DNA of 64,000 nt from Conchocele bisecta (Eukaryota; Mollusca; Bivalvia; Lucinida; Thyasiridae). A program made the translations under genes and the position numbers. Each line of letters opens with the position of its first letter. Positions within the stretch are counted from its first letter, which is position 1. Positions 21,269-30,769 of this stretch are shown one piece after another. A model generated the notes under the pieces. That model saw nothing but the letters and a program-made list of their open reading frames with translations, was not told the origin of the DNA and ran no database searches. The stretch spans positions 83,959,488-84,023,487 of the forward strand of contig CM055271.1 of the NCBI GenBank assembly GCA_029237695.1, given 5' to 3'.

Positions 21269-21846
21269 TTATGATATTAATATTAGGGCTTATAGTTCGT
21301 GGGCATATATGTCCAAATTGACAGTGTTTACCCGTGGTCAACGCGGTTGTCAGCGGAGCTAAGTACATTCCAAATTTGTGATAGATTGAGCTGCAGGCTG
21401 TTCTAAGAGTGTGACCTATAAAAGGGTCAGTCTCTTGATCGTCAATCAATCCCGCGGTGTTTGGTATAGGGAGAAGTATACTAACGGCGGTTGCGTACAA
21501 ATGAATAGCCGCCGATCCGAGAGTTTTTGTCATCTCCGCACCTAACCTAGATTCGTATCGCGCATACATTTTATCGATCTCCGCATCTGACATCTTATCC
21601 ACCTGAAAAACTGAGAGACGCCGACCGAGATAATGCTCCGATTGTCCCCCAGCAACCAGCGCAGCTAGCCGCTCTCGTCGCGCCGCATTTTCATTTTCAT
21701 TCGGAGTCGTTGCACTCAACCCAATACCAACCGCCGTTGGAGTTGGAGTTGATTCGATTGCTCTGTCGGTCATTATCTTTCAGGATGTTGGCAGTCGGAG
21801 TTGAGGTTTCTTCTATTAGCCGATCGAGAAGTTCGTCGCAGTTCAT
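21159..21846 (-). pseudogene. Element 1 MNCDEL-family protein (conserved in element 2)
   Basis: The true start appears to be ATG 21846-21844 (MNCDELLDRL), matching MNCEELIEQL in element 2 and placed right after the putative promoter motif at 21853-21871. The frame changes between about 21775 and 21735. The conserved body follows: YESRLGAEMTKTLGSAAIHL, then a hydrophobic helix (ATAVSILLPIP) and DPFIGHTL. It may be a membrane-associated virion protein; family function is unknown to me. The low-complexity linker carries Thr/Pro and Asn/Glu runs. Confidence 0.65.
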
Positions 21847-21988
21847 TATTGCTAATTTTCTTAAAAATTAATTTAACTATTCTAACAAGTCTCATCACTT
21901 TAACATATTGCCAAGCGCACCACCCGATACTTATGATCACCATTATGCTCGCAACAAAGCTCGCAGCGGAGCACCAAATTGTTAACAT
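21773..21988 (-). CDS. Element 1 small single-pass membrane protein
   Basis: A 71-residue frame starting MLTIWCSAASFVASIMVIIS: one strong membrane segment followed by a basic tail (VRIVKLIFKKI). Its 3' part overlaps the start of the MNCDEL gene in another frame, so its real end may be earlier. Upstream lies the repeat-rich spacer after the ATPase gene. Confidence 0.5.
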   Translation of the reverse strand: MLTIWCSAASFVASIMVIISIGWCAWQYVKVMRLVRIVKLIFKKISNNELRRTSRSANRRNLNSDCQHPER

Positions 21989-22118
21989 TGTTAACCATTG
22001 TTCAGCATTTGTTCAACATTTGTTAAGCATTTGTTCAGCATTGTTCAGCATTTGTTCAGTAATTGCTAAGTATTGTTAAGCATTTACTCGGTAATTACTA
22101 ACGAGCGTTAAGTAATTG
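21975..22118. repeat. Iteron-like TTGTTCAGCATTTGTT repeats in element 1
   Basis: The words TTGTTCAGCATTTG, TTGTTAAGCATT and TAATTGCTAAGTA are repeated about ten times with variations between the ATPase stop and the next gene. The corresponding spacer of element 2 (63199-63390) also holds TTGTTCAACA and TTGCTTAACAATG words. Candidate cis-acting region; role unknown. Confidence 0.65.
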
Positions 22119-22134
22119 CTAATTAATTATAAAA

Positions 22135-22774
22135 TTAATTGATAACTTCGTAAGCAGTTGGTTGATCAGTCTTTAGCAAAAGCTTGGCGTGCTTAATTTC
22201 CGAAAGCATCTGTCGAACCTCCAGGCGCTCCTCGCGCGTTGGGATAACGTCATTCTCTCGAAGACAGTCATCGAATGAGTCTCGGTCCTTGCAATGAAAG
22301 AGGGCGACCCTTTTCGTTTGCTCGCGCAGATCCTTGAGGATGGCGTTGTACTTTTGAGTGGATATCCATACGCTTTGCCTAGCATGGCGGCCAGAAAATG
22401 CGAGCTCGGAGAGCATGTCCTTCTTTTTGGTCATCGCCGCCTTGGCCGAGCAATCGTCAATCACGTATAGGGTACGTGGGCTCACCCTGGAATCTTTGGT
22501 ATAAACCACGCAGCCAATCGTGAAGCCTATCACCGGGGTCAATAACGTATACCTCAGGGTCGGTCCATATCCACGGGCGCCGTTGATAAGTATCGTTGTG
22601 CCGCACAGTGGGACACAGGATCACAATGTGACGAAAGGCATCGCGGTAGGAGCCCTCGAGCAAGTCTAGGATGAAAACCGTTTTTCCACATCCTGTCTGC
22701 CCACATATTATGGCAGAGTGGGCATCTCCAATCGTGAATTGGTATTGATTGCTAATTTTCTTATATTTTTTCAA
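22135..22774 (-). pseudogene. Element 1 DNA-packaging ATPase (A32-like, FtsK/HerA fold)
   Basis: This ATPase would pump the element DNA into capsids. The Walker A motif GQTGCGKT is near residue 25 and a Walker B-like hydrophobic strand ending IDDCSA lies in the second frame. FSGRHARQSVWISTQ follows, a typical sensor-like segment of this family. The frame changes near 22500-22540. No ATG is present in frame before Walker A; the open frame begins with TTG, so the start codon is lost or displaced. It lies downstream of the capsid gene on the same strand, and two copies of the AT-rich promoter-like motif lie between them. Confidence 0.88.
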
Positions 22775-22872
22775 ATTTATTAATTAATAAATCGTTAGAA
22801 TGATTGCTAATTTTCTTAAAATTAATTAAATCAGTACAGTGCTGAGACGTATCGACCATCTTCGATGTTGAG

Positions 22873-24127
22873 TTATGCGTCTGTAATTATATATAAGTAC
22901 ACGTTCAATGGCCCGGCTCCGTCCGCCTCTTTGGTTATCTGGATCGTCACACCCTCGCTAGCGTTCTCAACTTGGCGTCCGCTGCCGTGTATTTGGTCGT
23001 CGTCGCTGGCTCGCATGTCTAGCCATAACGCGTATTTGGTATTCAGGAACTCCGCGAGGGAGACGGCCGAGAGATGCAGGTCTTTGGCAACTGCTGCAAA
23101 CTCCGGAGAGCGCTTAGAGCCGGCAGCAAACTGCTTTCTTACTTCATCCCACTGCTGGTGCGCACGAAGACCCGCGCTGTAGAGTTGATTGGGGACTCCC
23201 TCGATCGTCACCTCTACCTTCGTGATTTTGGGGTTATAGAATTTGTCGGTTTTTCTAGCACCGAACGCGAACCGAGCATCCTCGAACAACATCAGTATAC
23301 CTTTCATCGAGCGGGCGGGTACGTTGACATTAATATTCCACAATGTGTCGCCTTTGTCTTTCGTCATCTTGCGATGGCGAAGAACTCAGTCGTAAAGTAT
23401 GGCAACGCGCCGGCGTACTGGGTTCTGATCAATCGCGCGAGTTCGGGCATCGTGACCATGTCGTACTCCAGCGAAACATTGTCGATCGTATACGTCGATA
23501 AACATGTCGCTGGCTATGAGAACTCGGCCGTAGTCGTTGAACGTTAGTTCGTATTCGAGGCGGTCAGCCAAAGCGCTCTGATAGTAGGGACATGTGACTC
23601 TCCAGCAACTCAAAGTCGAGCGGGATTTAGAAGCGGTTGCCGTAAGCGCCCGCGACCGCATTGTCGCTCGCGTTGTTATCTGCCTTGTTAGCAGACCCGA
23701 TTCTAAGTTTGGTTACGTTCTTATTTTTGCTGGTGTGAATACCCTGATAGACAGCGTTTTCGCGCTCTTGCGCCGTCATCCATAGGTCCTGATAACAATG
23801 GTAGACGTCGCTGTCATCGATCGACATCACCTCATTACCAGAAATCTTTATCATGGTCTTCTTGACTATGGCGCGACCCAGGTTCTGAACGACGGTTCGG
23901 TTCTCGTCCGTCGACGTCAGCGAAATAGTGAAAGCGAGGCGAACAGTCCCCGGCACAATGACGTCGTTAGCTCCGAGGTTGGGGAAGCGGACCAAGAGCT
24001 GCTGGTTCTGGTCGATCGTCGATGGGTTGTTCGTAATAACGACACTCTGTCTCACGCCTTTTGCCCCGAGGGGCTCACGCAGTCTGCGGTATGGATTGAG
24101 TTTGCGACCGTATTGACTCGAAGACAT
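22873..24127 (-). pseudogene. Element 1 major capsid protein (double jelly roll type)
   Basis: The gene would encode the hexon-like shell protein. The start MSSSQYGRKLNPYRRLREPL matches the start of the element 2 gene, and conserved segments run throughout: VRFPNLGANDVIVPGTVRLA, VYHCYQDLWMT, DRLEYELTFNDYGRV, VPARSMKGILMLFED, VEVTIEGVPNQLYSAGL and the C-terminal YALWLDMRASDDDQIHGSG. Length (about 415 residues) is shorter than many Polinton hexons but the same as in element 2. Frame changes fall near 23630 and in 23370-23480. It is divergent from the gene at 24201, 73 bp away. Confidence 0.85.
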
Positions 24128-24200
24128 AATTTAGTGAAACTATATTAAACCCGTATGGTTTTGTCTTTAATACATAATTAATTTTAAGAAAATTATAAAG
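24128..24200. promoter_or_regulatory. Divergent promoter region between capsid gene and 24201 gene
   Basis: A 73-bp AT-rich spacer contains TTAATTTTAAGAAAATTA (24178-24195), five bases before the plus-strand ATG. TATATTAAA lies 13-25 bp before the minus-strand capsid ATG. Promoter function is inferred from position and from recurrence of the motif. Confidence 0.55.
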
Positions 24201-24854
24201 ATGGCTGATTACGATATTGACATGGATGAAATCGACAGAGATGATTTTCGCGATGATGATGACATCGATGACTATGACGAAACGACCTTCATAGAGACAC
24301 CATTAAATAAAGATCCTAAGTTTGTCGACCCCCGAATTACGCCCTTAACAGCCATACCAATGGGAACTTCACCCGATACTACGTTTCCCTGGGAGGCGCC
24401 ATCCGCAACTCCGGCATGGGCGGGCGGTGCCGAGATTCCTGCGGGGATCTCCAAGAATGAGCTGGCGCCTCTCAAGGAAACGGATTCTCTGGTGAAACGG
24501 TGGGAGAGTGAGGTGTCTAAACACGGCATCAAGGCCACGTTGGAGTTCCGCAGCACTAAAAGAGGAGACTTGTGGGTTAAATGGGGTAATAGCTGGAAGT
24601 TGCTGACGTACAAGAACAACCCGACCCGGTTCCTCAGACCCTCTTCCTTGAACCGATATGGAGTACTCTTCGCTCGAGCTCTCGGAGTGATCGATGATCG
24701 GGCGCAGCTGCCTCAACAAATGGTAAAAACCCTACAGTCTACCGATGAAACGCTGGTGAAGACGGCCGCCGCTATAGAAACGAGCGATATCAGCGAGGTC
24801 CCTCGTATAGCCACCGACGCTATTAACATAGTGGAAACCACGGTCAACGAATAA
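24201..24854 (+). CDS. Element 1 acidic-headed protein, 217 residues
   Basis: An intact frame. Residues 1-30 are almost all Asp/Ile/Glu (MADYDIDMDEIDRDD start), followed by a Pro-rich linker, then a compact-looking region with RGDLWVKWGNSWKLLTYKNN and a charged C-terminus. It is soluble, with no membrane segment. In element 2 a gene in the same place and orientation relative to the capsid gene (61215 downward) also starts acidic and Gly/Asp-rich, but the sequence similarity I can see is weak. The next gene starts 12 bp downstream. Possible virion cement or packaging factor; this is a guess from context. Confidence 0.68.
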   Translation: MADYDIDMDEIDRDDFRDDDDIDDYDETTFIETPLNKDPKFVDPRITPLTAIPMGTSPDTTFPWEAPSATPAWAGGAEIPAGISKNELAPLKETDSLVKRWESEVSKHGIKATLEFRSTKRGDLWVKWGNSWKLLTYKNNPTRFLRPSSLNRYGVLFARALGVIDDRAQLPQQMVKTLQSTDETLVKTAAAIETSDISEVPRIATDAINIVETTVNE

Positions 24855-24866
24855 ACGGCACTAAGT

Positions 24867-25583
24867 ATGACCCACCATTACCCTCTTCGCGAACTCCTGG
24901 GACTCGATAAGGTTCTGCAAACGGTCCGGGGCGAACTGGTCAATAACCTCTCCAAACTCACGGTGCTGGACGAACATATCGCGCTAGAAGAAAGAAAACT
25001 TGGGGAAGTCCGTGACGATAGAGAATCTACCGAGCGGATCAACAAACTCCTGCGGTCGTTGCGGGACGAAAGAGAAGCTCGCTTGGAGGTTGTCTCGACT
25101 AACCGTGAGGCACTTTCCTGCCAATTAAGTCGGAGCCACGAAACAATCTTGAGGGTCCTGCACGAGGACACGACACTCGGTGAGCGTCTTCGCACTCTGT
25201 TCAGAGAGAAGGGCGTCACGATAGTAACCATCATCGCAGCTTTCAGCATGATTATATCGACCCTAATTCTATCTATATCGTCTCTATTTGTAGCTGTCAA
25301 TGCTGGTGCCGCACCAGCACCCGCACCAGCACCCGCGCCATCCGGCGGAGCCAAGGAGTGGATAAAAAAACAACTAAAAGCCCTCGCCAGTCTCCTGGCT
25401 AAATTAGCAGGAAAGGTGGCTGCCGCGCTGCCTGGGTTGATAGGAGGTCTCCTCTCCTTCTTGTTATCTATATTATCAAAAACGGTCGGATGGCTCGCCG
25501 AGAATGCTTGGGCTTTAATCGTGGCGATCGCCGGTCTCCTACTATTCTTCGCCAGAGAGTTCCTAAAACCAAAGCGTAAATAA
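24867..25583 (+). CDS. Element 1 coiled-coil and membrane-active-like protein
   Basis: An intact frame of 238 residues. Residues 1-110 form a charged coiled coil. About 111-150 is a hydrophobic segment (IVTIIAAFSMIISTLILSIS), then comes an Ala/Pro linker (PAPAPAPAP). The conserved amphipathic block GGAKEWIKKQL and repeated Gly/Ala/Leu helices (GKVAAALPGLIGG, VGWLAEN) follow, with a final membrane helix and basic end KPKRK. The same architecture occurs in element 2 (59962-60851). Such a layout fits a membrane-penetration or internal-membrane protein of a virion; that role is inferred. Confidence 0.75.
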   Translation: MTHHYPLRELLGLDKVLQTVRGELVNNLSKLTVLDEHIALEERKLGEVRDDRESTERINKLLRSLRDEREARLEVVSTNREALSCQLSRSHETILRVLHEDTTLGERLRTLFREKGVTIVTIIAAFSMIISTLILSISSLFVAVNAGAAPAPAPAPAPSGGAKEWIKKQLKALASLLAKLAGKVAAALPGLIGGLLSFLLSILSKTVGWLAENAWALIVAIAGLLLFFAREFLKPKRK

Positions 25584-26851
25584 TCCGATCACCACGAGGG
25601 CAACGACGAGCGCTAATTTCTCCTCCTCGTGTGTTGTGCTTCCAATCTCGATTGGTGTTTCAACATTGTTGATGATTGGATTGGGGGAACTCAATGGTGC
25701 ATCCAATTTACGAATTGGGGGTACTGGGTTCAACTTCAATCCCGATTGTGTTGAGGGATGTGTATCCATTTTGTGTTTTGGGGGTTTTATGAAATCGGTT
25801 CCACTTACAACTCCGCTCCCAATCAGCTTGATGATACCCGTGTTCACGTTCCCGTTGCGGCCGATTTTTTGATTGGTGGTTGCGACTACGATCTGATTAT
25901 TGTAACCGTCAACCGGGTCGTCTCGTAGTATCATATTGCTCGGCGCCATATAAAGACCTATTCCAAATGCGTAGTCTACCGGGGTGCGGGCAGTCTGCAA
26001 CCTTGATAATTCTGGATCGCCTTCTGGAGGTCCACCTTAGCTGAGATGGCGTCCTCGACAAGTGCCAAGAACTGTTTTTGTGTGTCAAAGGCCGTTCCCG
26101 TACTAAGTATAGCGCTGCGCGTTTGCTTCTGTGAGGCGAGGATTGCTCATACGTATACGCGAATGGATTCGTTGAGACGAATAACCCCACCCTGCGTAAA
26201 TCCAGTGCTTTCATCTAACATAAATGTGGTCCAAGCATTTCGCATCTGTGGAGTATCACCCAGGTCTAGGTCCACAACCCTGAGAAATATGCGGGAACTT
26301 TATCAAGATGCCCACCACTAACTAAGCCTTTAAGGTGAACTAACCCTAAACTGTTGGTTGGGGTGTATACTTTCTGTCTCCAGTCTGCGTCTTTTGGTAC
26401 CCCACAATCTTTCGAACGCCTTACGGTCGTATGCGCTTGAAATGGGATCCCAGCCGTCGTCTTGAGGTAGTGGAATACCTAGTTCTTTGAGAATCCTCCT
26501 AATGGTGTAATACGCGTGAAAGTTGTAGACACTTCGGAGCATGACATTCTTGGATGTCAGATGGTCTTGATGCGAAACTCCACATCCGGCCGTTGCGCAC
26601 CATACAGCGAAATTTAGTTGGTTCTGCCAGAAGTTCATATGGGAAAAATCCCATCTTAGTATTACATCTTGACTAGTAGTCTTTGGAACTACATATTTCT
26701 CAAAGATGTTAGGGAAATTGGTGGCAAAGCCACTGTCTGGTCTAACCGTTACGGTTGGGTGTACAAGGCGGTTAACAACGTCTTTTTACGTGTATTTACC
26801 ACCGACCGCGTACTTTGCAATAGAATTAAAGCTAAATGCTTTGGTATCCAT
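25563..26851 (-). pseudogene. Element 1 conserved virion-block protein with C-terminal membrane anchor
   Basis: The start MDTKAFSFNSIAKYAVGG at 26851 matches the place of the element 2 gene at 58712. The conserved region FWQNQLNFAVWCATAGCGVS (26638 downward), with paired cysteines, is shared nearly word for word. The C-terminus has YGIGLYMAPSN-like sequence and ends with a Leu/Val-rich membrane helix (ALVVALVVIGLF). Frame changes near 26780, 26340-26400, 26050 and 25990 break it. Its stop overlaps the end of the convergent gene at 24867-25583. Protein family function unknown; always within the capsid block. Confidence 0.7.
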
Positions 26852-26865
26852 TGAAAGATATTATT

Positions 26866-27645
26866 ATGTTTGCTACTATCACTAATGTTCAAAAAGGGAG
26901 TTGTGAACTTCAAAAATCAATCGACAACTGCTGCGGACAACGCCGGGTAGGCCTCAGATCAATCACCTTCACGGTTGGGTGGAAAAACATTGAAATGCAC
27001 AAGGAGATCTCCGGAATAGAATGGCCAGAGGCTATCTATTCCGTAGATGGTATAGATCTAGAGGACTCCGATAGTCCTGCAGAAACAAGGAGACGCCTTC
27101 GGGAAACAGCTGCCGCATTACTTCCTGGCCTTTGGGGTTTCGGAGATGTCCAAGCTTTAATCGCGACGAATATGCCTGATAATGGCACTCTCACAGTCTC
27201 AAAAGCCACGGGGATTGCGACATTGTCCGTTGATAAAAAATTAAAGATCACTCCGGGGTTGGCCTCAATGTGAGGATTTAAATTTGCACCCCCTTACAAC
27301 GAGGATGAAGGGCGAGAGTTCCCGTTGAAATTTGTCTTCCCCGTGGGCGAGCACCGCGGCGATACCCCGGTGAACTTCACCTTCACAAAAACTCTCGGGG
27401 TGCACCTGGATCGGGTGAACACATCGTACAACACGGTAGACGGCACTCCCACCACATTACTGAAAACCGTGCCCGCCAGCAACTGTTTCTATGGAGAGAC
27501 TGTGACCTTAGACTTCCCACACCCCGAGATGAAAGTTTTGGAATCGGGACACATCCACGAGTTGAAGATTTCTATTCTTGATGATAAAGGGCGAGAGTTG
27601 AAGAACGATTACCCGATTTCGGTCGTCTTAGAAATTTCAAATTAA
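26866..27645 (+). pseudogene. Element 1 penton-like minor capsid candidate
   Basis: The start is MFATITNVQKGSCELQKSID; the first codons of the open frame upstream are in the divergent gene. Shared with element 2 (58002-58662): the N-terminal strand region, SITFTVGW, and a C-terminal strand pair ending (D/V)DKGRELKNDY...VVLEI, with the form of the last strands of single jelly-roll minor capsid proteins. Assignment as penton is inferred from size, beta-rich pattern and place. A single in-frame TGA at 27271-27273 interrupts an otherwise continuous frame. The stop overlaps the start of the motif at 27646-27663. Confidence 0.62.
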
Positions 27646-27716
27646 TTAATTTTAAGAAAATTATTTAGAATTAAACGCATGTTCGTAATTTATATATATA
27701 TATATATATTATTGAA
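27646..27716 (+). promoter_or_regulatory. Putative promoter of the fiber-like gene
   Basis: It contains TTAATTTTAAGAAAATTA (27646-27663) and a 20-bp TATATA run (27692-27709) just before the ATG at 27717. Both features recur upstream of other element 1 genes. Inference from position. Confidence 0.55.
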
Positions 27717-29692
27717 ATGAGTATATACGGACCAGGTAGTTCTTTCGATTGGGTGACAAATTCAAAGAATTTGGAACCGGTAGAAGGGGGATTCATCCCG
27801 ACAGAGGGCGACTTTTTAACTACCCAAAAAACAAAGGCCTTGATCAATAGAACTATATCGGTGGCCACGGACAATATTCACAGGAGTCTACTATCACAAC
27901 TTAGAGAATATGCCCTGGCTGTGAATACACAAAGTTGTGAAGAAACGCATACGGAACTAAACGGACTAGGTGAAAAAATAACCGAATTTCGAAAAGAGGC
28001 CCGGTTGGGGATTGATAAAGTCCGAGAAGACCACCAGGCGGACCTTACGGAGGCTTATGATGCGTTGCGCTTAGGGGACTCTCTCATCGGTGAAGCGACA
28101 CTTACCGAACTAGACGGGAAAATAACCAATTTCAAAAAGAGAGCAGGTCGGATATTGATAAAGTCCGAGAAGACCACCAGGCGGCCCTTACGGAGGGTTA
28201 TAGGGTGTTGCGCTTAGAGGACTCTCTCATCAGAGAAGCGGCACTTACCGAACTAGACGGGAAAATAACCAAATTTCGAAAAGAGGCCAGGTCGGGTATT
28301 GAGAAAGCCTGAGAAGACCACTAGGCGGACCTTACGGAGGCTTATGAGGTGTTGCGCTCAGAGGACTCTCTCATCAGAGAAGCGGCGGTTGCCGAACTAG
28401 ATAAAAAAATAACCAAATTTCGAAAAGAGACCCGGTCGGGTATTGATAAAGTCCGAGAAGACCACCAGTCGAACCTTGCGAAGGCCATTGCGGAGGCTTA
28501 TGATGCGTTGCGCTTAGAGGACTCTCTCAGCAAAGAAGCGACACTTACTGAACTAGACGGAAAAATAGCCGAATTTCTGAAAGAGACCAGGTCGGGGGTT
28601 GAGGGGGTCCGAGAAGACCACAAGGAGGCCATTGCGGAGGCTTATGGGGCGTTGCGCTCAGAGGACTCTCTCAATAGAGAAGCGGCACTTACTGAACTAG
28701 ACGAAAAAATAACCAAATTTCGAAAAGAGGCCCGGTTGGGGGTTGAGGGGGTGCGAACGGGTATTGAGAAAGCCAGAGAAGACCACCAGGCGGACCTTAC
28801 GGAGGCTTATAGGGTGTTGCGCTCAGAGGACTCTCTCAGAGAAGCGGCGGTTGCTGAACTAGACGGAAAAAATAACCGAATTTCAAAAAGAGGCCCGGGG
28901 GGGGGTCGGTCGGGTGTTGAGAAAGCCCGAGAAGACCATCAGGCAGCCCTTGCGAAGGCTTATGATGCGTTGCGCTCAGAGGACTCTCTCATCAGAGAAG
29001 CGGCGGTTGCTGAACTAGACGGGAAAATAACCGAATTTCAAAAAGAGGCCCGGTTGGGTGTTGAAAAAGCCCTAGAAGGCCACCAGGCGACCATTACGGT
29101 GGCTTATGATGCGTTGCGCTTAGAGGACTCTCTCAGCAGAGAAGCGGCACTTACCGAACTAGACGGAAAGATAACCGAAGTTTCCGATAAACTGAAACAT
29201 GATCGTATAGCCGCGACCAAAGCTCTTGAGGAGGCCTCTTATAAGATTCGTACTGAGGCATATAACGCAAACAGTGCGCTTGGCGGAATAGTGCGAACAA
29301 TGAAAACGCCAAAACGTGTCATAACAGTTTGGGCTGAGAAGCGGGGCCCATTGGTTGAGGGGCGCTATGAATATTCGTTCAGTGCCAAAGCGAGTAATAA
29401 ATGTGGGGGATACACTATGACGGCTGCAGGTGAAGTTATCCAAATGGCGGTCTGCTCGGTTAATGCTAGTGGTAAACCTGTGGGCGCGGTCGCGATAAAT
29501 ATTGTAGTAGATGGGGAAGAACGGGGGGTTGGAGTCACTAAAATCTCTGGAGATAGTTCGACGGTGGTTTCGTTCTCCGGTTATGATCGAATTAGACTTT
29601 CCAAGGTAGTGTTATTAACTTTGTTACGAAAATGCGGTGACCCAGAGAGTTCTTCCACTATTGTCTCATTGTTAATTGAACTTATTTTGTAA
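27717..29692 (+). pseudogene. Element 1 fiber-like protein with repeated coiled-coil shaft
   Basis: The N-terminus MSIYGPGSSFDWVTN resembles MSIYGYTNYHATKS of element 2 and may be the capsid anchor. The shaft (about 27960-29180) is built from about eight diverged units of 45-60 residues with EDSL..EAA...ELDGKI, KEAR and VREDHQ heptad-like signatures, strongly coiled-coil. The head (about 29310-29690) starts VITVWAE and has GGYTMTAAGEV, homologous to the 110-residue head in element 2. This anchor, shaft and head layout is that of a receptor-binding fiber; the role is inferred. Breaks: frame change near 28130, stops around 28310-28325, a G8 run near 28900 and a frame change near 29600. Confidence 0.75.
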
Positions 29693-29701
29693 AATACTAA
29701 T

Positions 29702-30311
29702 ATGAAAATCATGAACGAATCAACGCTTCCAATTGTCAATACCACTCCATCAACACTGTGTACAATTAACGAAGAAGTTAAGATTTTAGGTTGAATATAT
29801 CGTCGCTATGCAGGATATTTTAGTTAGAGAATATACAAATAGAAAAAGAAACGCTAAAAAATATAGACGCGCGGTGAACATGGCTGAAGCATCTAGCACG
29901 GCTCTAGCGAGTGTTTCTGTGTTGTGTGGGGCGGGGACAGCTGCAACTATATCCACCATTATAACGGTTCCTGTAGCGGCGATTTTATGTGCGGTGTCGG
30001 CCGTTTCTGGGTTGTTGTGTATGGTAATTAGGGCGTCGGGTGGAAAACTCGAGAAAAAATGTAGAAAACATTTTAGAATATCTGTTCTCGCTAGGTCGAA
30101 GAAAAATACCATCGACGTTATGGTGTCCAAAGCGTTGGCCGATAAGAAAATATCAAATTTAGAGTTTGAATCCGTGGTGGAAGAAATGGGGAGATATGAA
30201 AAATTGAAAAATGATATTAGAATCAAAGCGCGCGCCACCATGCCCAAGATTGAGAGTACTGATTGGGATAAATTTAGGGTAAAACTTGGAGATAAAGTCG
30301 GAGGAAATTAA
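29702..30311 (+). pseudogene. Element 1 conserved two-helix membrane protein
   Basis: A first frame (29702-29794, MKIMNESTLPIVNT) and a second (29808-30311) are offset by one frame change. In element 2 the corresponding N-terminus (57422 downward) is fused to the same kind of basic segment (RKTIRNKYKRALN against RKRNAKKYRRAVN). A Gly/Ala-rich hydrophobic double helix follows (about residues 35-70 of the second frame), then a charged tail with SKALADKKISNLEFESVVEE. Family function unknown; conserved next to the fiber gene in both elements. Confidence 0.7.
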
Positions 30312-30725
30312 TATTTTTATTAAATAATTAATTATATTGGTGCAGTAAACAATTTATTAATTAATTTTAGGAAAATTATTAACTATTTAAAAGGAAAAAA
30401 ATAAAAAAGTTTTAGCTCGGTGGGAGCTAAATCTTTTTATTTCTATCCCTATAAATGTGGTCGCTATGGTAAACTACTGCATGACAATGGCGTTCCTATC
30501 CGACCGCTCGAGGTTGATAAAATTGATAAATTCAGATTGCCAGTTTACATACCATCGATAAGGAAAAAATACACTCAAAGTATGACAACAGCGTTCCTAT
30601 CATACCGCTCGAGGCTGATGAAAAATAATTCCAGATAGCCCGTTTACATACCTTCGATAAGAAAAATACACTCGGCTATAAATTAATTAGTATATTTTTT
30701 TTTTTTCTGTTCAATAATAATTGTA
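30312..30725 (+). other. Short spacer with motif copy and duplicated remnant frame
   Basis: TTAATTTTAGGAAAATTA lies at 30361-30378. A frame at 30420-30638 contains two copies of a roughly 95-bp segment (GCGTTCCTATC..ACCGCTCGAGG, then GTTTACATACC.TCGATAAG). It could be the repeated end of a lost gene or a non-coding tandem duplication. No family recognised. Confidence 0.4.
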
Positions 30726-30769
30726 TCCCCCGGATTTGACAGCGCGCCGCGTCCGCGTCCGCGTCCGCC

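Noticed and set aside
22873..24127. Contamination by a free virus genome
   Set aside because: The capsid gene lies inside an element with terminal repeats, a target duplication and host repeats on both sides, so it is integrated.
24272..25354. Antisense frames opposite the 24201 and 24867 genes
   Set aside because: The plus-strand frames have counterparts, by place or by homology, in element 2; the antisense ones do not.
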